A stretch of 64,000 nt of DNA from Homalodisca vitripennis (taxonomy: Eukaryota; Arthropoda; Insecta; Hemiptera; Cicadellidae), in NCBI RefSeq assembly GCF_021130785.1, contig NC_060207.1:5965001-6029000 (forward strand), written 5' to 3'. Below are positions 48,890-59,909 of the stretch, one piece after another (within the stretch, counting starts at the first letter, position 1; every line of letters begins with the position of its first letter). The translations under genes were made by a program, and so were the position numbers. The notes under the pieces were generated by a model, which saw nothing but the letters and a program-made list of their open reading frames with translations, was not told the DNA's origin and ran no database searches.

Positions 48890-49150
48890 AACCTTTTATA
48901 ACGCCGCCTGAAGAACAATAGTGCACCGAGTGTGCAGCTGCGCCCATTGTTGGCCGTAAAAACAATGGGCTACAAAGAAAACGGCAAGAAATGAATAAAC
49001 TATGTAAATCAGAGAGAACTTGTTTTGTCAGAGTTTCTTTTTTGTTTTGAGGCTCGAGATCGGCCTTATCGTCGCTCTTTGGCCCTGGACATGCTTCGTG
49101 TGATAAGGATGTGTAATGTCCGACTGTGTCCCTCTCGGTGCAGCACATCG
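48890..49150. promoter_or_regulatory. Candidate enhancer with palindromic SOX site
   Basis: GCCCATTGTT at 48942-48951 and AACAATGGGC at 48961-48970 are exact reverse complements with a 9-bp spacer. AACAATA (48914-48920) and CTACAAAG just downstream add further HMG-type sites. The rest of the block has mixed high-complexity sequence. Confidence 0.4.
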
Positions 49151-50155
49151 AGTATTTGTACTTGTAACATATAGATGAAATATAAGCTGCGACACCGTTA
49201 CAATGGCTTCTTATTTACCTTTCCCTCACAAATATATATTATTGATGTGATAGGTACCAGGTGTAGTTTCTTACTTTGGAAATGTCCATAAAATATATCT
49301 AGGGCATTTTGAGCTGAACAATTGTCATATAGGCTAGCAGCCTATAAATTTATAAATTTAATATTTACATATCTTTGACTGTTTTCAGTTTATAACCAAC
49401 CAGAAAGTTTGTAAATTTGCTTAAAAACGTACAAACAAATGAAAAAAATGCCAACACCGGTGATCTACTACTGTGATAATAGGCTATGCCTTAAGTTCAA
49501 ATATATTTATGGTTCTGAAACTACTAAGAACTTCACCGACTTTAAGCCATTCTGTGATTTAACGATTTATTTTATTATTATCTGTCACCAACCCCATTTA
49601 CAATCCTAATCAAAAGTAGAGGTAACAAATTCAACAATAGGAAATTACAGTACTAGGCTATATTCAAATTTAACATTCGCCAAGTCTTATATATAAAACG
49701 TAGCCTACAACACAATTCAAGAATGCAATGCAATTAATCTTACTATATTGCAGGCTCGATAAAATTGAGGAGCATTGCAAATCGCCAATTAATTTTAAAG
49801 GAAGCATAACAGCATAATTACTTTCAAGTATTATGTATACATTGATACATTAAACAAATGTAATATAAAGGGACAATATGAAATGTAAGCTATTAATTGT
49901 AGCATATCAGTTTCTGAACAGGCTAATCCTAGAAAAGAAGCGTTTGAATCTTGCAACTTTTTCAAAAAACAAAAGGTGAGGGATTGTGCTTATCTGCTAA
50001 TAGAGGGTTTAGCACTTTGGTTTGATTTTAAAGAACAAACAACTCATAGGCCAAGCACATGAATCTGATGGTCAGTGTAAAGCACCTGAGAGGTGTGATG
50101 GTGAGGTGCGATATGGAGGGAGTGGAGTGGAGATGGCACAGTGAGGACAGTATGG
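49151..50155. other. AT-rich noncoding stretch
   Basis: Nothing is recognised. Confidence 0.5.
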
Positions 50156-50159
50156 AGTA

Positions 50160-50350
50160 TGGAGGGTGTCGCCCCGCCCCTCCCCCCCCGCCAGACCAAT
50201 CACGTGGCCAGATGAGGACAATGTCTCCCGGACACTGTCATCGACACAGCTGATCGCGCAGCTACTCCGCTCGCTACTCTGCTACTCTCTGCTACTCACT
50301 GCTACTGTAGGGGTTCACTGCATTGTCACCGAACAGGCGAGCAGAGCTGC
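50160..50350 (+). promoter_or_regulatory. Promoter-like GC box, CCAAT box and E-box
   Basis: GCCCCGCCCC at 50171-50180 (SP/KLF), CCAAT at 50196-50200 and CACGTG directly abutting at 50201-50206, then a run of CTACTC/GCTACT repeats to about 50310. No TATA box and no gene recognised downstream. It could be an enhancer or the start of a noncoding transcript. Confidence 0.3.
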
Positions 50351-50568
50351 GGGCTGCACACTACTTGAGTGCAATTGATAACCTATCCTAACTTGGCCCT
50401 AACCTCAAGTTCTGATTTTATAGCAATGTATTTTATCAGACGGTGTCCTGGTAGGTACATAAATTCTAAACATACAGTAAATAATAATTTAGGGAACGTA
50501 AAAAGAGTAAGATATTTATTTATTACATAATAATAATATTTGTCAGACCATTTTACATGTTATAAATC

Positions 50569-50887
50569 TTTTTTTTTAGGAAGTAAGCACGAAGTACAGA
50601 CCTCTAATTTATAATTTCTACTAAAAATACCACAAATACAAACAAGCGCGAATTAATTTACAACAAAATTGTTTTTTTGCTTTAACATGGCTGTTAAATT
50701 ATCATCTGGCACAAAAAAACCAATTTATAACAAAATTAGAGAACCTGCTATATACAGTATATAAACTGTGGCATTCAGGTTTATCTATTAAGTCGTACAA
50801 CATACAATTAAATTATACGAAACAACAAGTGCCAAGCAAAACCATAATTCTTAAGAAACAACAACTAATCTCATTTTCAAACCATAT
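50569..50887 (+). repeat. Left arm of a 319-bp inverted repeat
   Basis: It matches the reverse complement of 52802-53120 with only about ten differences by eye (roughly 97 percent). The two arms are separated by 1.9 kb. The arm has no coding capacity and no recognised family. The high identity implies a recent duplication or insertion in opposite orientation. Confidence 0.93.
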
Positions 50888-51340
50888 AGAAGAGGATATG
50901 TAAAAATATGTTAATGAAATTAATTTTTTTTTATCGGCGTAAGCGTGCGCCGATTAGTAAGTTTACAAGTTTGTTTTATTGGTAGTTGTATAAATTATTA
51001 ATACGATTCGAGGCCAACAAAAAACACTAATTCACTCGGCGTATGCTCATTTCTCTAAAAGACTCGTTCTTTGACTCGTGGCCAAAACTCCGTAGTTCGG
51101 TGAGAACCGTTCTCGTACGAAGTGTCCTCACCATTTGGCCAAAATGTTTTAAATCGAAAAAGTCATCTTATGGTAGATATTTGGGAATACGAAATTAAAG
51201 ATTCTAACCACACCATAACAAGTAGGTATATTAAAAAATATAAATAAATTCTAAAATTTAACATTTTCATCATAGTAATTTGCTTATAAAGTATTTAACA
51301 ATTAGGTTTTATCTTAAATGTATACTCTTTGTTTAAGGTT

Positions 51341-51460
51341 TGTTATTGACAATGGAAGGTTTCAAAGGATATTAGCATTTCGGACATTTGTCTTCGTTAA
51401 TTGTTAAAAAATGATATAACACAACGTTTCGGGGATTGCAATATATCCTCTTCGTCAGGT
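51341..51460 (-). mobile_element. Dispersed retroelement tail, copy 2
   Basis: On the minus strand it reads CCTGACGAAGAG, CCCCGAAACGTTGTGTTATA and, at the far end, CCTTCCATTGTCAATAAC, the same order as 4144-4264. Its CCTGACGAAGAG end faces that of copy 3 across about 220 bp. Confidence 0.5.
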
Positions 51461-51680
51461 TGGGAGGGGAACGTTATTAATACATACAAAAATAATTTTA
51501 AAAGAAGGGAATGAGAAGGGTTCAAACATATCCAGCAACAGTATGGGAGTCCAGTCCAGGATGCAAGTTTCGTGCACAAGTCACGAGAAGTCAAGAGCAC
51601 AATCACAAGTCAATTAAACTAATTTGTTTTTTCTTCCTGCTGTTCTGTATTTTTTAATATATATCAATAACCCCCCTCCA

Positions 51681-51760
51681 CCTGACGAAGAGAATAAATT
51701 TAATACCTCGAAACGTTGTGTTAAAGTCTTCATTTTATAACATATAACAATGGAATCTAT
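51681..51760 (+). mobile_element. Dispersed retroelement tail, copy 3
   Basis: CCTGACGAAGAG then CCTCGAAACGTTGTGTTAAA, preceded by CCCCCCTCCA. With copy 2 it forms an inverted pair (arms about 60 bp) enclosed in the loop of the 319-bp inverted repeat. Confidence 0.5.
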
Positions 51761-52607
51761 AAAAACATTTTTTGGGAGGCTAGAAAGACTTTACCATTTT
51801 AGTAAGATACGTTAAATTATATAAAAGTTGGTCTAGGTATTTTACAGTTATACTTGGCTTTGTGATACGAACCTCAGGTGGCCGCTATCTTTTAGAATCG
51901 TCTGTGAAAGGTTGAACCACATTCCAAGAGCGGAGGGATCAATTTGACCTTGAGAGTTTTGTCAGCTGATACTCTCGCTAAGCAATAAACTACCTGCATG
52001 AACACAGTCTGTTAATAGTTTAGCGTCACTCGGCAGGCTCTAAAAGTGAAATAGCCGCCATTTAGACCGAAGACAAGGAATTTTATTTTCACTTCAAAGT
52101 TTTTGTCTCATAAAGAACTTCATTTTTCAGAATTCCGTAATCTATGCGATGAGGGTTACTCTTATGAATGTTTAACGATTCTCAATGACGCAACTCGTGG
52201 ACTTACCGGTACAAGAATGTTGAGACACATTGGCAGTGATCCACCGGTAGATTCCAACAGATCAATCTGTGGGGCAGACGCAAATAAAATATTTCAGAAT
52301 TTTTAATTTTTCTTTTTAAATGTAAGATAGCTCCAAGTAGCTTATACATTTTTAATTTAAGTAAAAAATTTGATTCCTTAAACTAATAAGATTTTGTGGA
52401 GCCACTCGGGTCCAAAATTTGTATTTTCTCACCCAATATTCCAACATGGTGAAACATCAATGTACAGTAACAATACACAAGCTGGGAAACAATATATTTT
52501 TAAATCACACTCTCAGTACAATTTAACAGCCCATGGAACTTTACACATCATCATAATTGGAAGACTACTTAATTAACAAAGTACTAATAATTGAAGCTAC
52601 ATTAACA
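51761..52607. other. Noncoding stretch
   Basis: CAGGTGGCCGC near 51877 is weakly CTCF-like. A 67-codon open frame at 52103-52306 has no recognisable domain. Nothing else is seen. Confidence 0.45.
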
Positions 52608-52643
52608 TTTAAAACACAACATATATATATGTTGTGTTTTAAA
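52608..52643. repeat. 36-bp perfect palindrome
   Basis: TTTAAAACACAAC, then (AT)5, then GTTGTGTTTTAAA is its own reverse complement with no spacer. Able to form a cruciform or hairpin. Confidence 0.97.
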
Positions 52644-52744
52644 CAACAATAATAAATATAATGTTTTTGTTGAACATTTCCAAACAATTTCAAATTATCG
52701 ATTTCAAATTTGTCAATTATGTTTATTTGTAATTAATTAAATCA

Positions 52745-52750
<6 letters not shown>

Positions 52751-52805
<55 letters not shown>
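52751..52805. repeat. (TA)n microsatellite
   Basis: About 27 TA dinucleotides without interruption. Confidence 0.97.
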
Positions 52806-52807
<2 letters not shown>

Positions 52808-53120
52808 TTTGAAAATGAGATTAGTTGTTGTTTCTTAAGAATTGTGGTTTTCCTTGGCACTTGTTGTTTCGTATAATTTAATTGTATGTTGTATGTTGTA
52901 CCACTTAATAGATAAACCTGAATGCAACAGTTTATATACTATATATAGCAGGTTCTCTAATTTTGTTATAAATTGGTTTTTTGTGCCAGATGATAATTTA
53001 ACAGCCATGTTAGAGCAAACAAACAATTTTGTTGTAAATTAATTCGCGCTTGTTTTTATTTGTGGTATTTTTAGTAGAAATTATAAATTAGAGGTCTGTA
53101 CTTCGTGCTCACTTCCTAAA
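52802..53120 (-). repeat. Right arm of the 319-bp inverted repeat
   Basis: Reverse-complement partner of 50569-50887. It differs by a few substitutions and a duplicated CAACATA-type hexamer-heptamer step. It lies inside the 677-bp foldback-like unit, whereas the left arm lacks the 69-bp ends. Confidence 0.93.
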
Positions 53121-53233
53121 AAAAAAATAATTAATAATTAAAAAAAATAAATTAAAAAATAATAATTATAATAAAATAATAAAATTAAATTAAAAATAAT
53201 TAAATAAAAAAAAATAATCTAAAAAAATAATTA

Positions 53234-53583
53234 ACACAGAATTTATGTTAATGGCACATTACTTACAGCTTACAAATAAACATAATTGACAAATTTGAAA
53301 TCGATAATTTGAAATTGTTTGGAAATGTTCAACAAAAACTTTATACTACATTGTTTTTGATCTTGGATAGGATATAAATATATAGTCTACGCTATAATAA
53401 CTAAACGCTACAAAATAACGGCTTCAATAAATAAACTTTCAAAAATTATAATAATAATTTATTGTTGTTGATTTAGTAAAGTTTAAAAAATTGCATCATT
53501 GGTAGTAATATTCAAAATACAAACATTGTCAAACAATTGAGTTTTACACAGAATTTATGTTAATGGCACATTACTTACAGCTT
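53234..53583. repeat. 38-bp direct repeats bracketing 274 bp
   Basis: 53234-53271 and 53546-53583 are identical over 38 bp (ACACAGAATTTATGTTAATG...). The first copy runs into the right end of the 677-bp unit, so the repeat may mark a secondary insertion or rearrangement joint. Confidence 0.95.
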
Positions 53584-53616
53584 CTAAGTGTTTAAAGATT
53601 ACAAAATCTCTCTCGT

Positions 53617-53617
53617 A

Positions 53618-53657
<40 letters not shown>

Positions 53658-53680
53658 TATTATATATATATATATATATA
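53617..53680. repeat. AT microsatellites with a 42-bp palindrome
   Basis: AGAA, then (TA)17, then TTCT at 53617-53658 is a perfect palindrome. A second (TA)10 tract follows at 53661-53680. Confidence 0.95.
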
Positions 53681-53683
53681 ATG

Positions 53684-54329
53684 GAATAAACACTGTTATT
53701 TTTATCGTACTGATATTACCTATAAGCATATCACCAATAGTGTTCATTTCAATGTATGATGATAACAATAATTATTGTATTTGGATTTATAGAAGTGCAT
53801 TATTATATTTGGATAGGCAGTTTACTTTAGAAACTCAAAACCAAAATATTATTTAGAAGCAATTACGTTGCAAGATTTCTATATAAAAATAGTAAATATA
53901 ACCAAAATGTTTTTGTTCATTTTATTCTAGAATATTAAACCTTTCTAATGACTATTCAATTGAACTGTTTACTATATAACTGTGTATTAAAATATTTACA
54001 GTCAGTAAAAGAAAACTACCCGTTCAAACTTCCGATAAGCAGTGTGCCTAACATTGTCGGTTGAAGATATAGGCTAGTATTTGCCTTACGCATTCTACCC
54101 TCAGGCAATGTTTGGGCCAATCCTTTCAGAAGTATAGCCTAGTAGTGAACCCATGATTCGTCCACCGATTATAGTAAAGTAATCTGGATCCCACTGAGGG
54201 CCAATCTTGAAACATACTGTATAAGTAAAGTAAAATAATGTATTATTTACCAGGCGAAGTTAAGATCAAAGCTTATTAACTAAGTTAATTATTATTATTA
54301 AGTTAAGCTCTCTCTAAACATTTAACTTG
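53684..54329. other. AT-rich noncoding stretch
   Basis: Nothing is recognised. Confidence 0.5.
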
Positions 54330-54460
54330 GAGACCAACGGCTTAGAGGTGAAGCTCAGCGGTCACCACTCCAAGCAGGAGCCACGCTCGACGTTGCTTGA
54401 TTTGGTTATCTAGTGATAACTGCCGTACCCGCTACACTGCGGCATTGACCATTTGATCGT
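54330..54460 (-). mobile_element. tRNA-derived SINE candidate
   Basis: On the minus strand GCAGTGTAGCGGGTACGGC resembles the D-arm/box A of tRNA-Val (GTAGTGTAGCGGTTATCAC). A high-complexity body follows (GTCGAGCGTGGCTCCTGC, GTGGTGACCGCTGAGC). Box B is poor, and the surrounding DNA is AT-rich. Confidence 0.45.
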
Positions 54461-55489
54461 ATGTCGTATTGATAAGATTCTTTCAGAAATATAACGCAAT
54501 CAAGTAATAGATTCGTAAAAAGATACTTTTGACACGAAAACTTTTCAACGTGTACCACTTTATTTGTTCAAGTGTTATTATAATTCGTTATATTAATGGT
54601 CTGATTTCAAAGCATCCAAAGTTATTACACTTAATACGTAATATTCCTCGTGAAATAACTATTATGTTTATATTTTTACTCTCTACAGGACTGCTATGTA
54701 AATTAAAATTAAAATGTTAAATTAACCTAACTGAAAAATGGTTTTACCATCTTATAATCTGCACATGATAATGTTTCATAGTTATTACAATTATAGATTA
54801 TAGACATTAAACCTTTCTTTAGTTTTTATGTATAAAATCAATCCCAGTTTTATTTATTTGCAATTGCGCTACTGTGGACAATTACATTATGTGTACACAA
54901 TAACGAGCTGTATTTCCCCGACAAATCTTTCCATAATGGAAACAGGCTCACCAAAATAATAGTAATAATAGTGTTTTATATAATGTTTTCAGTATACAGT
55001 ACCTATTGTGTATTAAACAAAATCCATTTCAATATAATTTTCAAATGAACTAAGAAACACGCTCTAGGTACACAAAATTAGCCTCACAAGCTATATAAAA
55101 CCTATAAGAGTCCCCATGATGGTTAAGTTAGTTAATACTATAAAGTAGCACATAATAATATAGTATAGTAATATAATATTTAATAATAAAGTAAAGAAAG
55201 CAATTTCACTAACATACTAATAAGTAAAAATGTTTTACGAACAATAATTTACCTTTTAATATAGTATAATATAAGTTAGTACAAATATAATTAAAAACTA
55301 CAACTTCTATTAGTATGAATAAGCTCTTTTGTATAGCGTAAATCCCGGTCGATTCGGAGTGGTTTTTAAAAATCAACAGGAAGCCTTCGCTTCACACCTG
55401 ATTTATGAATGAGCTTTAGAAAACAAGCATTGAAAAGTGAAAAAGAATATTTCACGACTCTCAGTTGAACGACATAAACTATACAAGAG
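54461..55489. other. AT-rich noncoding stretch
   Basis: Nothing is recognised. Confidence 0.5.
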
Positions 55490-55585
55490 GCCGGGGTGTT
55501 TAGTGCTCAAGGCGGTGGCGCGGAATGGAGCCTGGATGTTGTAAAGAAGCCAAGCTCGATCCCTGAGGTACGCCTCATACAGGAA
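55490..55585 (+). mobile_element. tRNA-derived SINE candidate
   Basis: TTTAGTGCTCAAGGCGG is box A-like, and AAGCTCGATCCCTG, about 50 bp on, is box B-like (GGTTCGATCCC). The spacing suits an RNA polymerase III internal promoter. The acceptor stem is not formed, so it is not a functional tRNA. Confidence 0.45.
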
Positions 55586-55720
55586 TTAAAAAGCTTTTCT
55601 GAATGGCGCAATTAGTTGGTGCTAATTAGCAATAGAAACGGTGCGACTTACACGGCGACGTAAAGGACATAGATTGCCCCGAGCCCTCCTCCCACCGCAC
55701 GGGCCTGCGGCAGTCCTCCA
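55586..55720. promoter_or_regulatory. Homeodomain-site cluster
   Basis: CAATTAG at 55609-55615 and the palindrome GCTAATTAGC at 55621-55630 are two close TAAT-type sites in a GC-balanced block. LIM-homeodomain proteins bind such sites. Candidate enhancer. Confidence 0.35.
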
Positions 55721-55999
55721 TGGACAGTCAAATATTCATTCCTCTTGTTTCTCTTAATTGGGAGCTTGCGTGCCAGAGACTAGTGTTCTATCTGCATGTC
55801 ACCTACGAATTATTAAAAAGACACGACTTTGTAAAATATTCTCTCTGTGTTTCATTTGACTGCCTCGGAGACAATTACACTTTTGAGCTCACATATTTCG
55901 TGTACATTCGAATAAGATTAAGACTAACCCACCACTGAACTAATCAAATATGCTCAATCAACCCACAACTTCTCTAGTTTATTATTCCTTTGTTTGGAG
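55721..55999. other. Noncoding stretch
   Basis: A 72-codon open frame at 55720-55938 has no recognisable domain. Nothing else is seen. Confidence 0.45.
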
Positions 56000-56120
56000 T
56001 TTATTTTTGACGATGGGGGGATTGTGAAGGAAACAGCATTTTCCGGAAATTTGCCATCGTTCAGTGAAACAAAAAAATCAGTAACACTACGTTTCGAGAT
56101 CTGCAATCTCAGTGAAGCCT
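56000..56120 (-). mobile_element. Dispersed retroelement tail, copy 4
   Basis: On the minus strand it reads GATTGCAGATCTCGAAACG then TAGTGTTACTG, and at the far end GAACGATGGCAAATTTCCGG and CCATCGTCAAAA. This is the same block order as copies 1 and 2, more diverged. Confidence 0.45.
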
Positions 56121-56598
56121 GTACCAGCCCGTGGTGTAGTGTACTTCTACATTGTAAAGTTAAACTAACTTAAACACTATTAATTTACTCGTACTTTTAA
56201 TGTGAAATAATATAGATTCATGTAAAATGTATCTGTATTATATTAGGGCTGCTTAGATGATATATTTCATAATTGGGAGCTAAACTACTTGGAGCAGGAA
56301 AGAATAGCACATAATACTTTATACAACAAATATACAACAAGAAACCGTTATAAGATAATAAACTAGGGTTTTTCGAGTCTTTTAGCGAATTTGTATATTA
56401 CAAATGTTTACTTTGACTTTTTCATGGAATAAGTTTAGTCCTAAATGTTGTTTTTAGCTTGGAGTCACCAAAATTGGTTTATGTGCTGCTGTCTAAAAAG
56501 ATATTTAAGTAAGATTTCAAGCATTGTGCTGAAAGATTTTGTATGAAGTACCCAAACTTGCAGAAAGGATTCACCGAACAATAATATAACTAATCGAT
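56121..56598. other. AT-rich noncoding stretch
   Basis: Nothing is recognised. Confidence 0.5.
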
Positions 56599-56897
56599 CC
56601 ACCTCACGGCGACTCTACTCCGTTTAACTTCATCAAGTCCCTCACTCTTTCCCGCTATATACTTATGTATAAACGTTCCTTACTACAAAAACATCCGAAA
56701 ACCACCTCACGGCGACTCTACTCCGTTTAACTTCATCAAGTCCCTCACTCTTTCCCGCTATATACTTATGTATAAACGTTCCTTACTACAAAAACATCCG
56801 AAAACCACCTCACGGCGACTCTACTCCGTTTAACTTCATCAAGTCCCTCACTCTTTCCCGCTATATACTTATGTATAAACGTTCCTTACTACAAAAA
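56599..56897. repeat. 103-bp tandem repeat, 2.9 copies
   Basis: CCACCTCACGGCGACTCTAC starts units at 56599, 56702 and 56805. The units are identical by eye, suggesting recent expansion. Confidence 0.97.
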
Positions 56898-59601
56898 GAA
56901 GGGTTATTTAATCAGCGTAAAGGGATGGATAGTATGCGATAATTGTATAGGATAGTCATGAAAAGAGCTCTTATTATTAATAATTATTTAGTAGTCCTAA
57001 GTATGTCTTTTTATCCTAAAAATGGTCTTATTATTACTTAATAATACCGATTACCTTAAATAAATAATAAAAATAAACTAATAACGGAAAGATATCATTC
57101 AAAGTACATAAACTTAAACCTTAATATATACACATTTGTTAAACAACAAACAATGTTCTGAAAGATTGCCTTTAAACTTTTGTAGATATATTGTTTAATC
57201 AATGATACTTTTAATTTAGCCTGGGTTGGCTTTCATATTGATTATAAGATTTTTTCTATAATATAATTTTAAAATAAATTTTTCTTTTTAATGATATTTT
57301 ATTTGATTTTTTTAGCTTAATAGCTTAATACAATAAACTGTTTTAATGTAACATTTATAAACTATTGGTTACTATATAATTTATATTACATACAGAAATA
57401 CGATCATTCTTCCTGTAAGAGGCAGAGAAAAAAGAATAACAAACAATAAAGCAATAGTAAATCTAATGAAAGATTCTTACGACAAATACTCTTAAGTGGA
57501 TGAGTTATAAATACAATTCTATGAGACATAAACACACACATTTATTATAAATAAGTTCTATAATATTATAATACATTATAGCACAAATGAGATTTGTATA
57601 TGCTTTACAGCAGTACGATAATATATATTATTGACGTGCATTCTTTTGAATGATCAATTTATCTTCAAAATTGCACAATTTCAATTTGCTAGTAATTAAG
57701 AATCACACATAATAAGACTTCTTAAGACACACTTTGTACTTAATATTTGTTTCACACTTCTGCTGCAACCAAGACAAAAGATAAATAATTAGCTTACTAT
57801 TTTCTAAACGACAGCTATTGTCATAACGTTTAACCAAAAACGTCGAGTAATGGCGGTGGATCGTTGAGTAATCTCAGCAATGAGTGGTACTTTCAAACTG
57901 AAAGTAGGATTAAAACTCGAGTTGTGAGTGGAGGCTTTATATCAAGTGTCTTGTGCTCCACGAAAGTGGCCGACCATCATCGAAAGCTGTACATAGTTTG
58001 CATTTGCGGTCAATGTCATTGATTTTTCTACATCTGAGAGTGTAGCTCTATATAATCTTAAACCTTGTATTTTGGCTACTCTGGGTAATGTCTAGTTTAT
58101 TCTAAATGTTGTTATTTTATCCAATATGTGAAATGTGGACAAACAAGTATTTTGTCATTATTTTCCTCTTTTTAAAATACATTTTTCCCACTCCTGTTAC
58201 ACTTTACTTTAGAGCAAAGAGTAGAACTTTATCCGTTAATACCACATTTGAAGTTCTAAGATATAATGGAGTGACCAATAGGTTACATCTACAGTGAAAA
58301 ATAAGGATTTTATACAAAAAATACTTTACTTTGTTACAAGTTTGATATTTATCCTACGTTGGATGATTTGAAAGGTTGGTATTAGTTTCCATTGTTATAT
58401 TTTATAAAAAATATTATCACTAAGTTTTAAGGGTTTAAATGTACCCTATTCTTCAGTTGTAACAATCTTCTATTATACTACCCTTAACCTGTACCCATGG
58501 TTTTCCTGAGCATATCTTGCCCATTTCAAATTTAAATTTCTTATTTTTGCGAACTGTATTATTTTTTCCGATTATTCTGTAAAAAAATTATGCTTTGTAA
58601 AAATACATCACAACTAGAGCCATAAATACACCATAATACGTAGAGCTTAATTAGACATGGTAAAAAGAACAGGAAAAAATGTCTGTACGTGTTTAGAGAA
58701 AACTGAGGTATTCGTCTGTATATGTAGCACGAAAGAACATCGTTATTACAGTTACAAAGTTATTAAGGTCTGCTAAGAAATCGTTCAGACGTGAACAATA
58801 AACATTTATCTAGTGAGACAAATCAGCGGTGGGTCGAATCTCGCGGGAAAACGGGTAATTCATTTCCGACGACGGGTAAATATCATTCCATTTCTTCTGG
58901 AGGCAACGCCACGGTACAGAGCAAACAGAAGTAAGAAAGTGACACGAGATGGTAGGGATCAATAAAAGTGCTTCTTCAACCCCCTCCCCCCCCCCCAATA
59001 CTTGACAACCCCTCGCTGCTGCACCCCTCGCGTCTTGCAGGCCATCTTCTCTCTTCACCCCTCAGACTCAACTGTACCGCTAAAGTTAAATAGTTTGAAC
59101 CCAATGAAATGCACCTAGAACTTGAATATAAGTATTAATGATTATTAAATTTTAGTGTGTATTCATGTTTGAGGTGTATGAAATTACTTTTACCTGTAAG
59201 GTTTACTCTTAATAGTTCCGGTTTTAAAATGATGACACCTGATTAGGGTGTAAACACTGTGCGAGTTAAGGCCAAACGCTCAGTTTCAATGCGCATTTCC
59301 AACTTGCATTTTTGTATCTTACAATCGCTTAATTACTTATTGTGCTATTCTTTCCTACCCTAAATATAGTCTCCTTTATTTTTTGTTAAATAGCTGCTGT
59401 AATAAATGTCCAATTTATAAACAGATTACCACTGTAAGTAAATTAACAGTTTGTAAATTAGATTAAATCTATACGTAAGATGCCAAATTCATGGTAGAAA
59501 GGCTAAGATTTATTTTTTATACTCGAAAATTCATTTTGTATCTAGTTCTTTCTTGTAATACGTATATTAAAATAATGAAACTCGCATGTGATCATATTAC
59601 C
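56898..59601. other. AT-rich noncoding stretch
   Basis: Nothing gene-like. A CG-richer patch at 58800-59080 contains ACGGGTAATTCATTTCCGACG near 58850 and a run of 12 C at 58986-58997. Otherwise featureless. Confidence 0.5.
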
Positions 59602-59804
59602 AAATAGCTGTTTAATATTTTGTAGTAATCAAAATCAGTATTTTTTTTAATTATTTTGATATTAATTAAATATTATCATTTTAAACAGTGCCAGCTTTAA
59701 ATAGCTGTTTAATATTTTGAAGTAACAAAAATTAGTATTATGTTAGTTATTTTTATATTACGTAATTACATATTATAATTGTACAATTTTTAAACAGTGC
59801 CAGC
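59602..59804. repeat. Diverged tandem duplication, about 100 bp
   Basis: 59602-59698 and 59699-59804 both start AAATAGCTGTTTAATATTTTG and end TTTAAACAGTGCCAGC, with diverged AT-rich middles. Confidence 0.85.
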
Positions 59805-59909
59805 CCCCACACTAAAAATAATTTCCAACGAAGGAACGAAACGAAAGTTATGTGTTTTAAAACATTTCTCAAATTGAGGAATCATTAAAAACACGTTTGT
59901 AAGAAGATA

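Larger units (their letters stand above)
52663..53339. mobile_element. 677-bp unit with perfect 69-bp inverted ends
   Basis: 52663-52731 and 53271-53339 are exact reverse complements over 69 bp. They enclose a (TA)n tract, the right 319-bp arm (52802-53120) and an A/T-only stretch (about 53121-53233). This is foldback or long-TIR MITE architecture. No frame inside is supported; the open codons at 52842-53042 are on repeat sequence. No target duplication was identified. Confidence 0.7.

Noticed and set aside
52842..53042. 66-codon frame and its antisense partner
   Set aside because: Lies wholly within the right arm of the 319-bp inverted repeat and matches nothing. The left arm does not preserve it cleanly.
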